Below, piece by piece: positions 43,321-55,777 of a stretch of DNA of 64,000 bases. Both the position numbers and the translations under genes were made by a program. Numbering within the stretch: the stretch's first letter is position 1; every line of letters begins with the position of its first letter. The DNA is taken from positions 22,429,501 through 22,493,500 of the forward strand of contig CM049400.1 in assembly GCA_026929865.2 (NCBI GenBank), in the 5' to 3' direction. This DNA comes from Hyperoplus lanceolatus. Taxonomy: Eukaryota > Chordata > Actinopteri > Uranoscopiformes > Ammodytidae. The notes beneath the pieces are model-generated. The model made no database searches. It was not told where the DNA came from and saw only the letters and a list, made by a program, of their open reading frames with translations.

Positions 43321-46300
43321 AGAGCCTGTCAGTGACTCAAGTCAAATCCCCGTCTGTGATGCGGCATCTGTGTCATTTCTAATCTTTTCTTCTTCTTCGT
43401 ATTTTTTTTTTCTGTGACAGACAAACATTGTCTCTTCCCTGAACACGCTTTGCTTCTTTTCCGCCTCTCTATCTCTTTCTCCCACTGCATGATCCATCTC
43501 ATTTGGAGTAACTTGACCCAAAGTCAGTATGTGTGTGTAGAGAAGGAGGACATCTTAGCATGCATGTTTCCGTAACCAAACCAGCCTTGATGGACTTGAA
43601 TGTGCCTTTATTTTTCATAAAAAAAAAAATTTTGGAATTTTATTTTATTTCTATTCCTGCTCTCAATTTTTTTAAATATAAATGTGATTCTGTGTGTATC
43701 CTGAATTTGGATCATCATACCGGCCTGGTTACACATAACTAGACAAAGCTATGAAAGACTCTGTCAGTAACTCACAGCTGTGGCCTCAGCTACAAAGCAG
43801 AGGCTCCAGAGAGCCACCCAAGGACCGAGGCCTGAGGCAAGGAGCCTTTGAGTTACTCCAGCAGGAAATATGAAGAATAAATTATCCCAGGACAAGAGAG
43901 GGACTTCAAAGCTCTCCCACATCATCAAAACAGTCTCTCCATCTGCAGACTGGGCCCCGAGGACAGACTCACACCCACAAAAGCAGGTGCTAGACAGCAT
44001 ATACAAGCACTGAGGTATACACAGATGCAACAAGCAGAGCACCAACATGTCATTTACAATAAGACTCAGGGAGCAGTGTTTTCTGAGCAGACGTTTCAGG
44101 TTTCGGAGACAAACTTCCTAAACACTTTCATATCCTGTATACAATCAAATAAAAAACTTAAATTATGGAAATGGTTTGAGGAATAGGAGTGGGTGGTAGA
44201 AAAAATATTTGGGACTTTAACATCTCAACTTGTGAAAGTAATTAACTATATTATATATTCTGGAATAACCTATTTTTAAATTGTATAAAGAATAATATAT
44301 TTATTATGATATGTATATAGCCCTAACATGTTTTATTTACATTTACTATTGACAGAAGCTTTCATGAAATGTGCCCATTGTTTACACGAATAGATGGCTA
44401 GAGATAAGAGTTCGAAGAAGAACAAATGCTTTCACCGTCTAGACTGCATTAGTTATCCCCGGTGTATAGTTTTGGGTTGCAGCGTATACCCCAGGTTCTC
44501 ACAACATGAAGCTTAGGGTTGTAAAAAGTAGCACATGCCGAATCTGATGAAGCCATATGACTCTGCCTCTGATAGCACAACCAGGCTCAGATGTCCTCTG
44601 CAGCACAAGAGATGGAGATCAGCACAGCCCCTCCCCGGAGTCTGGCCCTGGACCAGCACGCAGTCACGCACCAGCAAACACACACAGTGCTCAATAAACT
44701 AAAAAAACACAAACTCTGCCTCTTTTGCTTCCTCCCCTCTGCCAAAGCCTCTGCACCCCCCTCCTCCACACCGTGAATGACTAATCAGGGGACGGACCCT
44801 GGAACTGCCTCCCATGGCTGACCTTATAAGGCTGTCGGGAAACTGCAGGTTTCAGGGCTCAAATAGCTACCCTTCCTTTCCCTTTTATTTTTTATTTTAT
44901 TTTTTTTTACATCCATTGCTTCAGTCCCCCTCCCTCTATTACAACCAGCATCCTGTCTTTATCAGCTCATATTTCACACAGGGGTGACTAGCTACACAAA
45001 GGCCTCCTCGCAGCATGAATCCTCAAGATAACTCGCTGGATTGTTGGCCTGGGTTCATCCTGAGAGCATACTGTATACTTGTGTACATATAATGGTTTGC
45101 ACAGTGTGGAGAGCATATACAGTATATATAATCATTTAACTATGTGATGACATTCTATTAGACGACACATTCTCAATTTTTCAGTTCAGCCAATTAATAT
45201 GTACAGTATGTTGTTCAGCATAATTTAAAGTTGTATAAGTAAGTTGACACATAGTAAAACCTCCCTGATAACAACCAATCAAGTAGTACAGTTTCTCGAT
45301 TAATTTAAAAAAGGACTATAAAAAAACTGTTTAGGCTTTTATTGACATGACTTTTTTTGAGGACACTTTCTATCAAGTTCTAATAGCTTTGTGTATCTTG
45401 ACTACATCCACCCCAAGAAGCAGGAGGAGGTGGGGGTGGATTACACTTGATAGACAGCATGGTTTGCAGGAGGACACACAGAGGTAGGCCAGGCTGTACT
45501 AGAAATTTCACTATTTTAAAAAACTGGTTTTGCCCATTGAGGTTTTGCCCTTTGAGAGACTGCGGCAGGAAGTTAAATGTATTGATTATTGTAGTCCACT
45601 TTATTTCAATAAAGGAGAATCTACACATCTACGTCTGTTCACAGCCCTTGGGAGTATTCACTAACAAGATAAAGTATTTTCTGGCTCTGGAGGGAGCTGT
45701 CTGAAATCTGATAACTTTGTGTCAGTTGGGTGTAAAGACTTTAGGTCTGAAAATGAATGGTTCTGGTGTTCTGATGTACTTTTTACTAAACATTGTGAGT
45801 GAAGCAATTGCACATTGGACACACAGTTTTTGTGAAACCACAGTCATTGAATAGGATCATTTCCCACAGTTTAACTGCTTTAAACGGTGGCTTTTAGACT
45901 AAAATACACAGCATCATACTTGCACATTTTTCTAACTACTTCAGAGAAATACAAACTAGTCCTTATAACCTTCTGGAAGTCCATACTTTGGTGTTTTTTT
46001 TGTATTGCTTGTTTTCGATAATGGAATAATAAATGTAATTGAATAATAGATTTCAAAATAACAACTATACCTACTCATGAAAATTTAAATATAGACTTAG
46101 TAGTCTTGCTTTTGTGAATCCAACTGCAAAATAGGCCCCTCATTTGCATCATCATCGAAAGATGAGCTAATTAAAGAGAGTAAGCTCCTTCCCACAAGCT
46201 TATTTTTTTAATGACATTATTGTAATGGAGCGAGAATAACAAATTTGACATTCATACAATTTTCTGTCATGAGAACAGATTTTACAACTTGCTGTTGAAG

Positions 46301-46621
46301 TTCATGCGAGGACCCGGAGTCTGCGGAGTCCCTCCTCTGTTCTGGAATGTGTTTGGGTTATTTAAGGCACTTCACTTCCATTACATTGTACTTTTACTTC
46401 TGCTTCCCACCTTTCACCAACAAACGATGTACTTTTTAATCCACCATGTAAACAACAATGATTACAAATATGAAGACCTTTTAGAATAGGAAATGTATTT
46501 ATAAAGGACAATTTTGAACATAACATGCAACATTTAAATGCTGCTTATTCATACATTAACAATTTGAATGGCTTTAAATATAATGCAGTGTTTTTACATT
46601 GGGGCTTTGTCTCTTTTACTA
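43321..46621 (+). repeat. Tandem duplication, copy 1 (full)
   Basis: The beginning (GTCAGTGACTCAAGTC near 43330, then about 350 bp to 43690) and the end (46488-46621) both reappear downstream at 48191-48510 and 48511-48656. The joint at 46621/46622 has the end of the unit followed immediately by its start. The unit is about 3.3 kb and non-coding. Confidence 0.7.
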
Positions 46622-46880
46622 GTTGAGACTGTCAGTGACTCAAGTCATTTCATTTTCATTTCATTTAACTTTTATTTATCCTCGAGAGACCAATTGAGGG
46701 GTGACCCTCATTTACAATGACGTCGAGTCAAAACAAATTCAAAACAACAATACAAACAAAACATTCAATGCAAATACATCAAATACACAACAAGAGAAGA
46801 GAAGAGAAAACAAAACGATTGAAACATTTACAGAGTGGGGAAGAGCGGCAGCAACCAAAAGGCATAAAGTACAATATAGC

Positions 46881-47384
46881 CTAATTAAAACAGTTACAGG
46901 TAGAGTTTGGCAGATCCAAGATAGTCTGTTTAAATTGGCCAAAGGATATGAATGTATTTAGTTTAATTTTTAGCTGTAAGTTGTTCCAGGAGTCAGGTGC
47001 ACTGAAGCTAAAAGCTGTCTTTCCCAGCTCAGACCGGGCTTGTGGGACATAAAGCATAAGCATGTCAGTGGAGCGGGTCTGATAAAGCCCATCTGAAACA
47101 AGCAGCATTTCTGTTAAATAACGGGGAAGCTTCCCGGTCAAGGCTTTGTAAATAAAAATATGCCAATGTGCGTCACGTCTCTCTTTAAGGGAGGACCACC
47201 CAACCTTTTCATATAAGAGACAATGGTGTGTGCCATAAGCATCTCCTGTGATGAACCTTAAAGCAGAGTGAAAAACTGAGTCTAGGAGTTTAAGACATGA
47301 ATGTGATGCATGCCGGTAGACCACATCACCGTAATCAAGGACAGACATAAAAACTGCCTCAATAATCCTTTTCCTACTGAACAA
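46881..47384 (-). pseudogene. LINE ORF2 fragment: C-terminal domain
   Basis: The frame reads FSRKRIIEAVFMSVLDYGDV, then VYRHASHSCLKLLDSVFHSA and on to LPNSTCNCFN and a stop. It is about 88% identical by eye to the same region of the copy at 54976-55518. The region follows the reverse transcriptase in L2 and CR1 LINEs. Confidence 0.85.
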
Positions 47385-47423
47385 CGGGAAGGTGGCTTTG
47401 TTCCTATAAAAGTATCCAATCTT

Positions 47424-48183
47424 TTATCGCAGACGACAGACAAGATTTTTTATGTGAAATGTAAAAGAGAGTTTTTCATCTATCCAGATGCCGAGATATT
47501 TATATTCAGTGACTCTTTCAATATGAGATCCATTATTTGTGTGAATAATAAGATCATTAAAATGTGTAGTTTTTGCTCTGGAGAAACACATATATTTGTT
47601 TTTTTCTGTATTAACAACAAGCCTGAGGTCCACTAGACAGTCCTGCAGGGTGTTAAAAGAGCTTTGTAGGTTCTCAATAGATTGGTGCACCGAATCGGAA
47701 ATGCAATACAGTACTGTGTCGTCAGCGTATAGATGGGCGTGACAGTTTTTTAGCGATGAAACAATGTTATTTATATAAATTGTGAAAAGAACTGGACCTA
47801 AAATTGAGCCCTGTGGGACACCATTTGTAACAGTTAAAAACTCAGACTGGTATCTTCCCAGTTTAACTGACTGCTGTCTATCAGAGAGATAATCCCTAAA
47901 CCAGCTACATGCAGACTGATCAAAGCCAATGTCATGCACCCTCTGTAAAAGCAAATGGTGGTCAACAGTATCAAAGGCCTTTGAAAGATCAATAAAAAGT
48001 GCTGCACAGTGCTTTTTCTTGTCTAATGCTGTAACAATGTTGTCTACAACCAAAGTCACAGCAGAGACAGTACTGTGACCTGCCCTAAAACCAGATTGGA
48101 ATGGGCTCAAAATGGAAGCACTAGTTAGAAATGTTTTTAACTGATTATTAATAAGTGATTCTAGAATTTTTGCGAGGCATGGG
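47424..48183 (-). pseudogene. LINE ORF2 fragment: reverse transcriptase
   Basis: The frame encodes FQSGFRAGHSTVSAVTLVVD, FIDLSKAFDTVDHHLLLQ (first catalytic Asp), NGVPQGSILGPVLFTIYINN and LYADDTVLY (the catalytic YADD). It ends at a TAA after KNLVCRLR, and the same frame then resumes as KIGYFYRNKA. A single in-frame stop therefore separates it from the C-terminal part. The N-terminal endonuclease is missing. Confidence 0.85.
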
Positions 48184-48656
48184 AGTCAAGTCAAGTCAAA
48201 TCCCCGTCTGTGATGCGGCATCTGTTTATTTTTTTTGCAGTGACAGACAAACATTGTCTCTTCCCTGAACACGCTTTGCTTCTTTTCCGCCTCTCTATCT
48301 CTTTCTCCCACTGCATGATCCATCTCATTTGGAGTAACTTGACCCAAAGTCAGTATGTGTGTGTAGAGAAGGAGGACATCTTAGCTTGCATGTTTCCGTA
48401 ACCAAACCAGCCTTGATGGACTTGAATGTGCCTTTATTTTTAATTAAAAAAATATTTTTTCTTTTATTTCTATTCCTACTATATATTTTTTTTAAATATA
48501 AATATGATCCTTTTGGAATAGGAAATTTATTTATAAAGGACAATTTTTAACATAACATGCAACATTTAAATGCTGCTTATTCATACATTAACAATTTGAA
48601 TGGCTTTAAATATAATGCAGTGTTTTTACATTGGGGCTTTGTCTCTTTTACTAGGA

Positions 48657-49895
48657 TCTGATTACTTCTTCCACCACTGATGATGCCACTTTCAGAAACG
48701 TTAACCTGTTGGATGGGTTATTTGGCAGTAAGTTTATAGAAAGCCATTGCAGTGAACAACTGTGGTCGAGTTATATAATAGAAAATTAAAGGGCAAAAAA
48801 CGGCCATGTGACATCCTACAGTGGTTCAACTGAAACTCTTAACAAGACACAGTTCAACAGAATGTGCAGGTGTGTTTAGGGTACCGCACGACCATTCAAA
48901 TATGAAATCCAATGAACAGAAAACGGGTTTTGGAGTTCAAAGCGTGACTTTCTCTAATAATCAACCGAATCATACAGAAACTGCACTTTTATTCACTTGC
49001 AAATCATCTTCATGCTTTGTTTCTCCTGGATTCCAATAGAGTGAAGGCTTGGGAAGTGAGGAGTCATGCAAGGTTACTCACATCAGCATTAGTGAGGTGA
49101 CAAAGAAATGCTGCAGCTGCCTCAGACTGAATAGCTTACACAGCAAAAGGGGGTGCTTTCAAGGAGACTCATCTGGGCAACAGGTCTTTCAAGATTGTAT
49201 TCTTTTGAAATTGTACAACCATAAAAGTAAAAATAACATGCCACTGGTGGAAACAAGCGGAGGAGTGTGTCTTTGATAGTCGTGTCATTGCATGTGTAGA
49301 GCGAGTGTCCCGGTATTGAGTTGCAGACAGAGCAGTAGGCATTCGGATATGCCTCAAGAATCCCTCCCTTCCCCACCAGACCCTATAACTCTTAACAGTC
49401 AAGTTAGTCATTTGTGATTAGGGAATAATTCTTTAAAGTAAGAAATATTTATAAAGTATACTGTATATATATTAGCATCTGTCTGAACAGTGAGTGTCTG
49501 TCTCTTCAATAGCAGATTTATATTTATAGTTGGTCGGGCTTTCTTTGTTGGAAAATAAGACATAATACTATCCTCACCACCCCCCTTGAGAAACTTTCTT
49601 TCGTTGCCATTGTGTGTTGCTCTGCAGTATTCAGTAGGCCTGGTACAGATTGTATTTTAGTGACAGCATGTCTCTACACAGCTAGCATGAGAAGAAAATT
49701 GCATAAAATTGTGATTACATCTCATTTAAATGTGTTCTGATTATTATCAACTCAATATGCAAATGTTGGGTTTCACTGGAATGATAACTACTCTTGAATG
49801 TATTCTTGATGACTGTCTAATGACTTCAAAGCTCAATGGATTTTAGTGAAATTGATCCTGTAGCCCAAAACCCCAGCTCTGTTCTGTTCAGGTCT
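48657..49895. other. Intergenic stretch, nothing recognised
   Basis: No gene or obvious repeat was seen between the tandem duplication and the next LINE fragment. Confidence 0.5.
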
Positions 49896-49899
49896 GTTT

Positions 49900-50392
49900 C
49901 GTATAACTAGAGTGCAGAGAGTGGTGCGTTCAGCTGAGTGTACCATAGGGGGGAAACTCCCCAGTCTAGCAGACATTTACATCAAGCGGTGCAAGGGCAA
50001 GACCAGCAGCATCCTGAAAGACCCCAGCCATCCAGGCTACGGACTTTTCTCTCTGCTCCGCTCTGGAAAAAGATATCGCTCACTGGCAGCAAAGACTGAG
50101 AGACTCAGGAAGAGTTTCTACCCCCAAGTTGTCAGGTATCTAAATGGCACTGATTAAAGCACTTTGAGCAACTGCACTTATATATATTTATAGATATTTA
50201 TTTAAGTAACCCCCCCCTCCCCCCGCCGCTCTTTAGACTATGTGCAATAACCCTTTGACATATTGAATGTATTTACTGTTTTGTTATGTTTGTTATGCGT
50301 ATATTTAGCATGGAGCCAACTGTGAACATTTCACTGCAATGTATTGTGTATGTGACAAATAAAATCTGAATCTGAATCTGAATCTATGGGAC
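49900..50392 (+). mobile_element. L2-like LINE, 3' end of a different family
   Basis: An 81-codon frame (49912-50157) reads RVVRSAECTIGGKLPSLADI, DPSHPGYGLFSLLRSGKRYR and FYPQVVRYLNGTD. This pattern is typical of the extreme C-terminus of fish L2/Maui-type ORF2. The 3' UTR ends with GTGACAAATAAAATCTGAAT and repeated TGAATC units, a LINE-type simple-repeat tail. It differs in sequence and tail from the LINE at 46648. Confidence 0.65.
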
Positions 50393-50480
50393 ACATTTAT
50401 ACTATATTGATACTGAAAGCAATTCAGCTCAAAACCTTTTGCATTATACACATACACATATAGCACACATATAGCTACAG

Positions 50481-50534
<54 letters not shown>
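50481..50534 (+). repeat. (GT)n(AT)n microsatellite
   Basis: About five GT then 22 AT units, directly beside the tail of the SINE, perhaps grown from it. Confidence 0.95.
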
Positions 50535-50540
<6 letters not shown>

Positions 50541-50542
<2 letters not shown>

Positions 50543-50719
50543 TAAAGATATTTTTTGGCATCCTTCATGCTTTATTGATAGTTTGAAGAGACAGAGGTGA
50601 AATGGGGCAGAGAGGGGAGTGACATGCAGAGAACAACAGTGGGTGGGAATCGAACCCAGGTCTGCTGCTGGGCAAGGCCCAGGGGGGGACGCCCTACCAA
50701 CTGAGCTAAGGGCGCCCCC
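50541..50719 (-). mobile_element. tRNA-derived SINE
   Basis: On the minus strand the head carries an A box (TAGCTCAGTTGGTAG, 50694-50708) and a B box (GGTTCGATTCC, 50646-50656), the internal RNA polymerase III promoter. A body with GACATGCAGAGAACAAC (read on +) and an A/T-rich tail follow. A 3' fragment of the same family is at 4089-4194. It is not a functional tRNA gene because the spacing and body do not fold as tRNA. Confidence 0.88.
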
Positions 50720-51880
50720 ATACTGTATATAAACCTGAATATATGTTAACTTAAAAGGAGCCATCATTATAAAGATTCTCATACACTTATTCAGAAAACC
50801 TTTATTGTCCTTTATAAAGAGATAAAGCACATAAAACACACATTTAATAAATAAGTACAAATAAAAAAACACAAAAAGTAAAAAAAAAACACCATAAAGA
50901 CAAAAACACACCAGCTGAAAATATAAAAGAAAAGGGGAGATTAAGAAAAAGTCAATTGAATAGGGCTTGTCCTGGTACAGCAGGATTATAAAAGGCGTGT
51001 TCTTCATGAAGCTGGCCTTGTGAGAATTGATATGGTAATTTGCAGTCATAGGACAGGGAGCACCCTGCAGTAGCAGTCTGCAACACATTTGTCACATGGC
51101 ATCTACAGACAGACACACTCCCCTAATCAACCTACTTTCATATATCTTATATAACCTCATTCCAATCCCAGCCCGGGCACACTTTGCCCTCATTGAATCT
51201 CCTCCTCCCAGCTCTGACATGTCTTACCCACAACAGAGACAGAGTACACAGTGCAACCTCAAGCCTTTTGTTCTTTTGTTCCATACAGGTGTTTGTGTGT
51301 GTGTGTGCCATTTACATCTTTTACGTTTAAAGACTCCATATAGCTGGAGCCAGCTTCTGGTTAGCATAGATTGGCATGAAGAATGGAAACAGAGACAGAG
51401 ACAGTTAGTCTGTACAAAGGTAACACAATCCATCCACCCGGAATTAACCCACTTATTATAGCCAGCACGATATAATGGTATTGACTGTCTCATCTAATTC
51501 TTGGCAAGAAAGTGAATAAACCCATCACTAGCCTATTTAGAATTGAATCACATACTTGCAGCATTTCAATATTTATCAGGCCACACGTGTGCACATTATA
51601 AGACTATATTGAGTGTGTCTGGAATTGTCTCTAGTTAAGCAGCTACGAGAAACTTTGAGTTTATGTTGTTTCTAGCTGCATTTTTTGGATAAAAGTGGTT
51701 GTGTTTTTACGACATCAGCGCCAGAGTGCATATCAGCGGCACTTGCAATTGTTTATGAAGCGAGTGAATATGTCCATGAAGAGAGACTGCAGATGAGTCG
51801 CGATGAGGTAATGTATTTCTATGTGTGTTTGTAAGATTAATAATGAAAACATGACAATGGTGCAGCTGAAAACTTTGATA
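50720..51880. other. Intergenic stretch, nothing recognised
   Basis: AT-rich DNA with A-runs near 50866-50895. No gene or element identified. Confidence 0.5.
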
Positions 51881-51882
51881 TA

Positions 51883-52304
51883 CAGTGCTGTGTGAAAGTT
51901 TATGAACCCCTTGAGCCTTTTGGAATTTTATTTATTTTAACCATTATTAATTAATTTTTATCAATACCAGTATTTTTATATGAAATAACAGATATTTGTT
52001 TATCAATTCAACATTTCTCTTTTCCAGAAATCAACTGTTAAAACAGATAAAACAAATTATTTGACAAATGATGTATCTGCAAAAGTTTGTGAACCCTGAG
52101 CTGCATTGCTTAAATGGAGCAGGTAAACACAATCAGGTGGGCCAAACTGAGTGATGAAATGGACCAATGTAGTGAGAGATCTTTAGGGAAGAAATTGGGT
52201 GGCAATATAAAAAATACTGGTATTGATAAAAATGAATTAATAATGGTTGAAATAAATAAAATTCCAAAAGGCTCAAGGGGTTCACAAACTTTCACACTAC
52301 ACTG
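51883..52304. mobile_element. Tc1/mariner-type palindromic MITE
   Basis: The ends CAGTGCTGTGTGAAAGTTTA and its near-complement finishing ACTACACTG are bordered by the target TA (51881-51882, 52305-52306). The arms pair for about 90 bp (both contain CCTTTTGGAATTTTATTTAT or its complement), so the element could fold into a long hairpin. It has no coding frame. It lies about 320 bp past the fbxl22 stop codon. Confidence 0.88.
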
Positions 52305-52622
52305 TAGTACCGTTCAGTGTTGTTTACGCTGATGGTTTGGTCTGCTGTTGCAGGTCATTTGTGATCAGAGGAAGCATCAGACTGCTTCATTAACATTTAA
52401 AAGTTCCTTGTAGGAGGTTTACGATAATGTGGAATAGACAGCTTTTAAACATGCATGCCTTTGCAAGGAATACTTATTTTCAAGATGTATTGTATAAAAA
52501 GGAATTTAAAAAAAAAATTAAAAATCTTAACAGAAACACCGAAGCCAAGTCCTTGATGGTTCAGCAATGCATTCTTGCGGTGCGGTCCATGTGAGAGGAT
52601 GACTGTGAAAAACCAATTGCCA

Positions 52623-52974
52623 TCAGGAGAACAGCAGGACTTTCTGCAATGTTCTCCTGAGCGGAACCCTCTCCTCTGGCTTGCTGTCTGGGATCATATC
52701 GCCGCTCCTCTCTGCACTCAGCTGGATGCTCTGCCTCTTGTCCCTGACAGCCTGCAGCCCTGCCTGGGTGATGTTCCTGCAGAAGTCCAACTTGAGCTCC
52801 TCCAGACGCCCACCTCCGTCAGCCGCCACTGCCTCCAGTGTGCGGTCGCTGATGCGGACGCAGTTCTCCAGGTTGAGCCGAAGCAGCTTCCTGCAGCTGT
52901 GCAGCGTGGAAACAACATCCTGGTCTGTGATGTGCCCACAGCCCGACAGGGTCAACGAGAGGAGGTTGGGACAC
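52623..52974 (-). CDS. fbxl22: F-box and leucine-rich repeat protein 22, last exon
   Basis: FBXL22 is the substrate receptor of an SCF ubiquitin ligase at muscle Z-discs (it promotes turnover of alpha-actinin and filamin C in mammals). The exon follows acceptor GTGTATCACAG and gives 117 codons to TGA (52625-52623): RCPNLLSLTLSGCGHITDQD, VVSTLHSCRKLLRLNLENCV, RISDRTLEAVAADGGGRLEE and LKLDFCRNITQAGLQAV. These are the leucine-rich repeats, and AERSGDMIPDSKP matches the human end AERSAAMIPDQPP. The F-box part is not in the window, because no fitting frame occurs upstream as far as 64000. The last exon looks intact and shows no stop or shift. Confidence 0.9.
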
Positions 52975-54689
52975 CTGTGATACACAAAGGGTTAAGTCAG
53001 TAACACCTTTAACCAGTCACAGGCTTAGTGGAGTACAAATCATTCAAGATCTGTCCTGTGTATGTGTCTTACAACATCAGGCCTCAGGACATATTTTGTA
53101 GTACGAAAGGGATTAGTTTGTTATGAGACGGATTAGCTTTAAGTAAGCAATTCGGTTTGGTTTGTGTGCTTGATTTCAGATGAATACTCCTGCAGGTCTC
53201 TTGAATAGAATCAGATAACAGAGGAGAGAGCAAGTAGATTTTCAGGCCCGATCTGAGCCGTTTGTGACCGAGAGATCTAAACAACACTAAGAAGCAACAA
53301 CATGATCCGTTGAACAATACAGCAGTTTAATACCTAGACCAAGCTAAATCTTCTTCACACACTGTCCCACTGGGCCCTATGTGTTTCCGGCCTCTAAAAA
53401 AGGCATTTATGAACAAATGGAGCATGGTGCTATTACACTGAACAATTACAGGATGTTTGATGAATAATAGCATGAAAGGGGAAAAAAGCATTTTTCTCTT
53501 GCAACATTTTGTGGGAACGACTTCTATAAATGAATGTGAATTGTTTACTGCATGTATCAAACCCAGAGTGAAGGAGTGCACTGCAACCTACTGGCAGGCC
53601 GGCAGTATCGAGCTGGCAGACAGCTGAAGCTGAGCTGAAGGCAGTGTGGATCCAGGGTGTCATTCACGTCCACTGATGCGGATTACGTAAAGATTTACAT
53701 AATCTTACCACTTTGCCACATGTGATCCAAACATATTCCAGTTGCCTGTGAGTGTTGTGGGTGCTGCCCCACTAACCTCTGGACATGGGGGAAGGCCTAT
53801 AGCACGTGCACTGCTGCATTGCTGCACAGGGCCCAATGTGAGGCTTTATCAGCAGATGTGATTGCACGGTATTGACATTAACCAACAAATAAAAGTGGTG
53901 CAACGACGAGAGCTCAAAACCAGTGGCATTTAGAGATTACTAGTCTTTAATGTCTACAGTGAGTGTGTTTCGGCAAATAAGGCACCGTACAAAACTGAAT
54001 GGAGGTAAACCTGACTGGAATGAAAACTTCATCATCCTCCGTTATGTAATCCAGCCTCTTATGTCAAATATTTGTATGTGTGCATGTGTCTTTTGTGGTT
54101 TTGTCTGTCAAAGCATATATCTTATCTGCATGCCATCTGTATAAAACATTCTTCTGACTTTGTCACACACAAATGCCCACATGATCACACATGTCATAAC
54201 ACTTCATAAATGCACATAAGGGAACTGGCTTATAGCACCTCTTGTGGTGGTAAAGGTCAAAGCCACCAAAAGTATGACTTGGTAATGGCTTTCTAAACTT
54301 GCCCTTTCATTTCCTAACTTTCACCCACTGCAGAAATGCACAACATTGAAAACAATATATTTAAAAAACAATAACTATTCAAGCATTAAATTAATTATGT
54401 TTCTTTAACAAACAAGTGCAATTTAATCATCATGATCATTGAAATGTACCTTGCAAATCAGAGAATGCAGCCACTGTAAGACAAAAACAGCTACGGTATG
54501 AAGATAATTTCTCATCTTGCCTGTTTTTGTTTGTGTGCTGCCGTGTTTATTGTTTTTTGCCCCGCAGCAGTGACTTTATTCCACTGATGCCCTTTTTGTC
54601 TCTAGTTCAGTTGCAGCTCTTTGGTAAACAAATGTAGCAAATCATAATGTGGCATTTGCAACACATGAAGGATCTTTTTTATCTATCTA
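52975..54689. other. fbxl22 intron (unique part)
   Basis: No exon on either strand fits the missing F-box part. Mostly unique DNA without a recognised element. It continues into the transposon nest. Confidence 0.5.
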
Positions 54690-54975
54690 CAGTGCCTTGC
54701 AAAAGTATTCATACCCCTTGAAATTTTCGACATTTAGTCACGTTATTTTTCATTTAACTTTTATCTATCCTCAAGAGACCAATTGAGGGGTGACCCTCAT
54801 TTACAATGACGTCGAGATCAAACAAATTCAAAGGAAAAACAACAATACATAAACAATATTCAATGCAAATACATCAAATACACAACAACAGGTGAAGAGA
54901 AAAACAATTGAAACATTTACACAGTGGTGAAGAGTGGCAGCAATTAAAATGAAATGGGTGAAAGTACAATATAGC

Positions 54976-55518
54976 CTAATTAAAACGGTTACAGGTAGAG
55001 TTTGGCAGATTTAAGATAGTTTGCTTAAATTGGTTAAAGGATATGAAGTTATTTAGTTTAATTTGTTGCTGTAAGTTGTTCCAGGAGTCAGGGGCACTGA
55101 AGCTAAAAGCTGTCTTTCCCAGCTCAGACCGGGCTTGTGGGACATAAAGCATAAGCATGTCAGCGGAGCGGGTCTGATAAAGCCCATCTGAAATTTGCAG
55201 CACTTCTGTTAAATAACGAGGAAGCTTCCCGGTCAAGGCTTTGTAAATAAAAATGTGCCAATGTGCGTCACGTCTCTCTTTAAGGGAGGACCACCCAACC
55301 TTTTCATATAAAAGACAATGGTGTGTGTCATAAGCATCTCCTGTAATGAACCTTAAAGCAGAGTGAAAAACAGAGTCCAGGAGTTTAAGACATGAATGTG
55401 ATGCATGCCGGTAAACCACATCACCGTAATCAAGGACAGACATGAAAACTGCCTCAATAATCCTTTTCCTACTAAATAAATGGAAGGTGGTTTTGTTCCT
55501 ATAAAAATAGACAAACAA
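54976..55518 (-). pseudogene. LINE ORF2 fragment: C-terminal domain
   Basis: The frame reads FYRNKTTFHLFSRKRIIEAV and on to LPNSTCNRFN and stop, matching 46881-47384. A short in-frame piece upstream (LNTDKTKYMCLSRARTTNLN, about 55680-55600) belongs to the same ORF2, with a small disruption near 55510. Confidence 0.85.
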
Positions 55519-55700
55519 GATTTTTTATATGAAAATTAAAAGTGAGGTTATCATCTAACCAGATGCCAAGATATTTGTACTCTGTGACTCTTCCAATTAA
55601 AAATCCATTCTTTGTAAAAATATTAAAATCATTCAAATTTGTAGTTCTTGCTCTGGATAAACACATATATTTGGTTTTGTCTGTATTTAGAACAAGCTTC

Positions 55701-55735
55701 CAAAAAAAAAAAAAAAACCATTTCCCCCTCCCCCC

Positions 55736-55777
<42 letters not shown>

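Larger units (their letters stand above)
46648..48190 (-). mobile_element. L2/CR1-group LINE, 5'-truncated
   Basis: A non-LTR retrotransposon fragment of 1.54 kb. It contains the end of the reverse transcriptase and the C-terminal domain, then a 3' UTR ending in AAATG-type repeats. The target word TCAAGTCA flanks it (46640-46647 and 48191-48198). Close relatives lie at 54747-58862 and 21265-21520. Confidence 0.85.
46622..48656 (+). repeat. Tandem duplication, copy 2, with LINE insertion and internal deletion
   Basis: This copy starts with CTGTCAGTGACTCAAGTC, is interrupted by a LINE (46648-48190), then continues with the same words as 43340-43690. It jumps directly into the 3' section that copy 1 has at 46488-46621. 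About 2.8 kb of the middle is therefore absent. The sequence after 48656 (GATCTGATTACTTC) is unique. Confidence 0.7.

Noticed and set aside
50541-50719. Functional tRNA gene on the minus strand
   Set aside because: A and B boxes are present, but the acceptor stem and overall fold are not apparent, and the sequence continues into a SINE body whose fragment recurs at 4089.
52575-53003. 142-codon frame on the + strand
   Set aside because: It is the antisense shadow of the fbxl22 last exon, which has clear family similarity on the minus strand.
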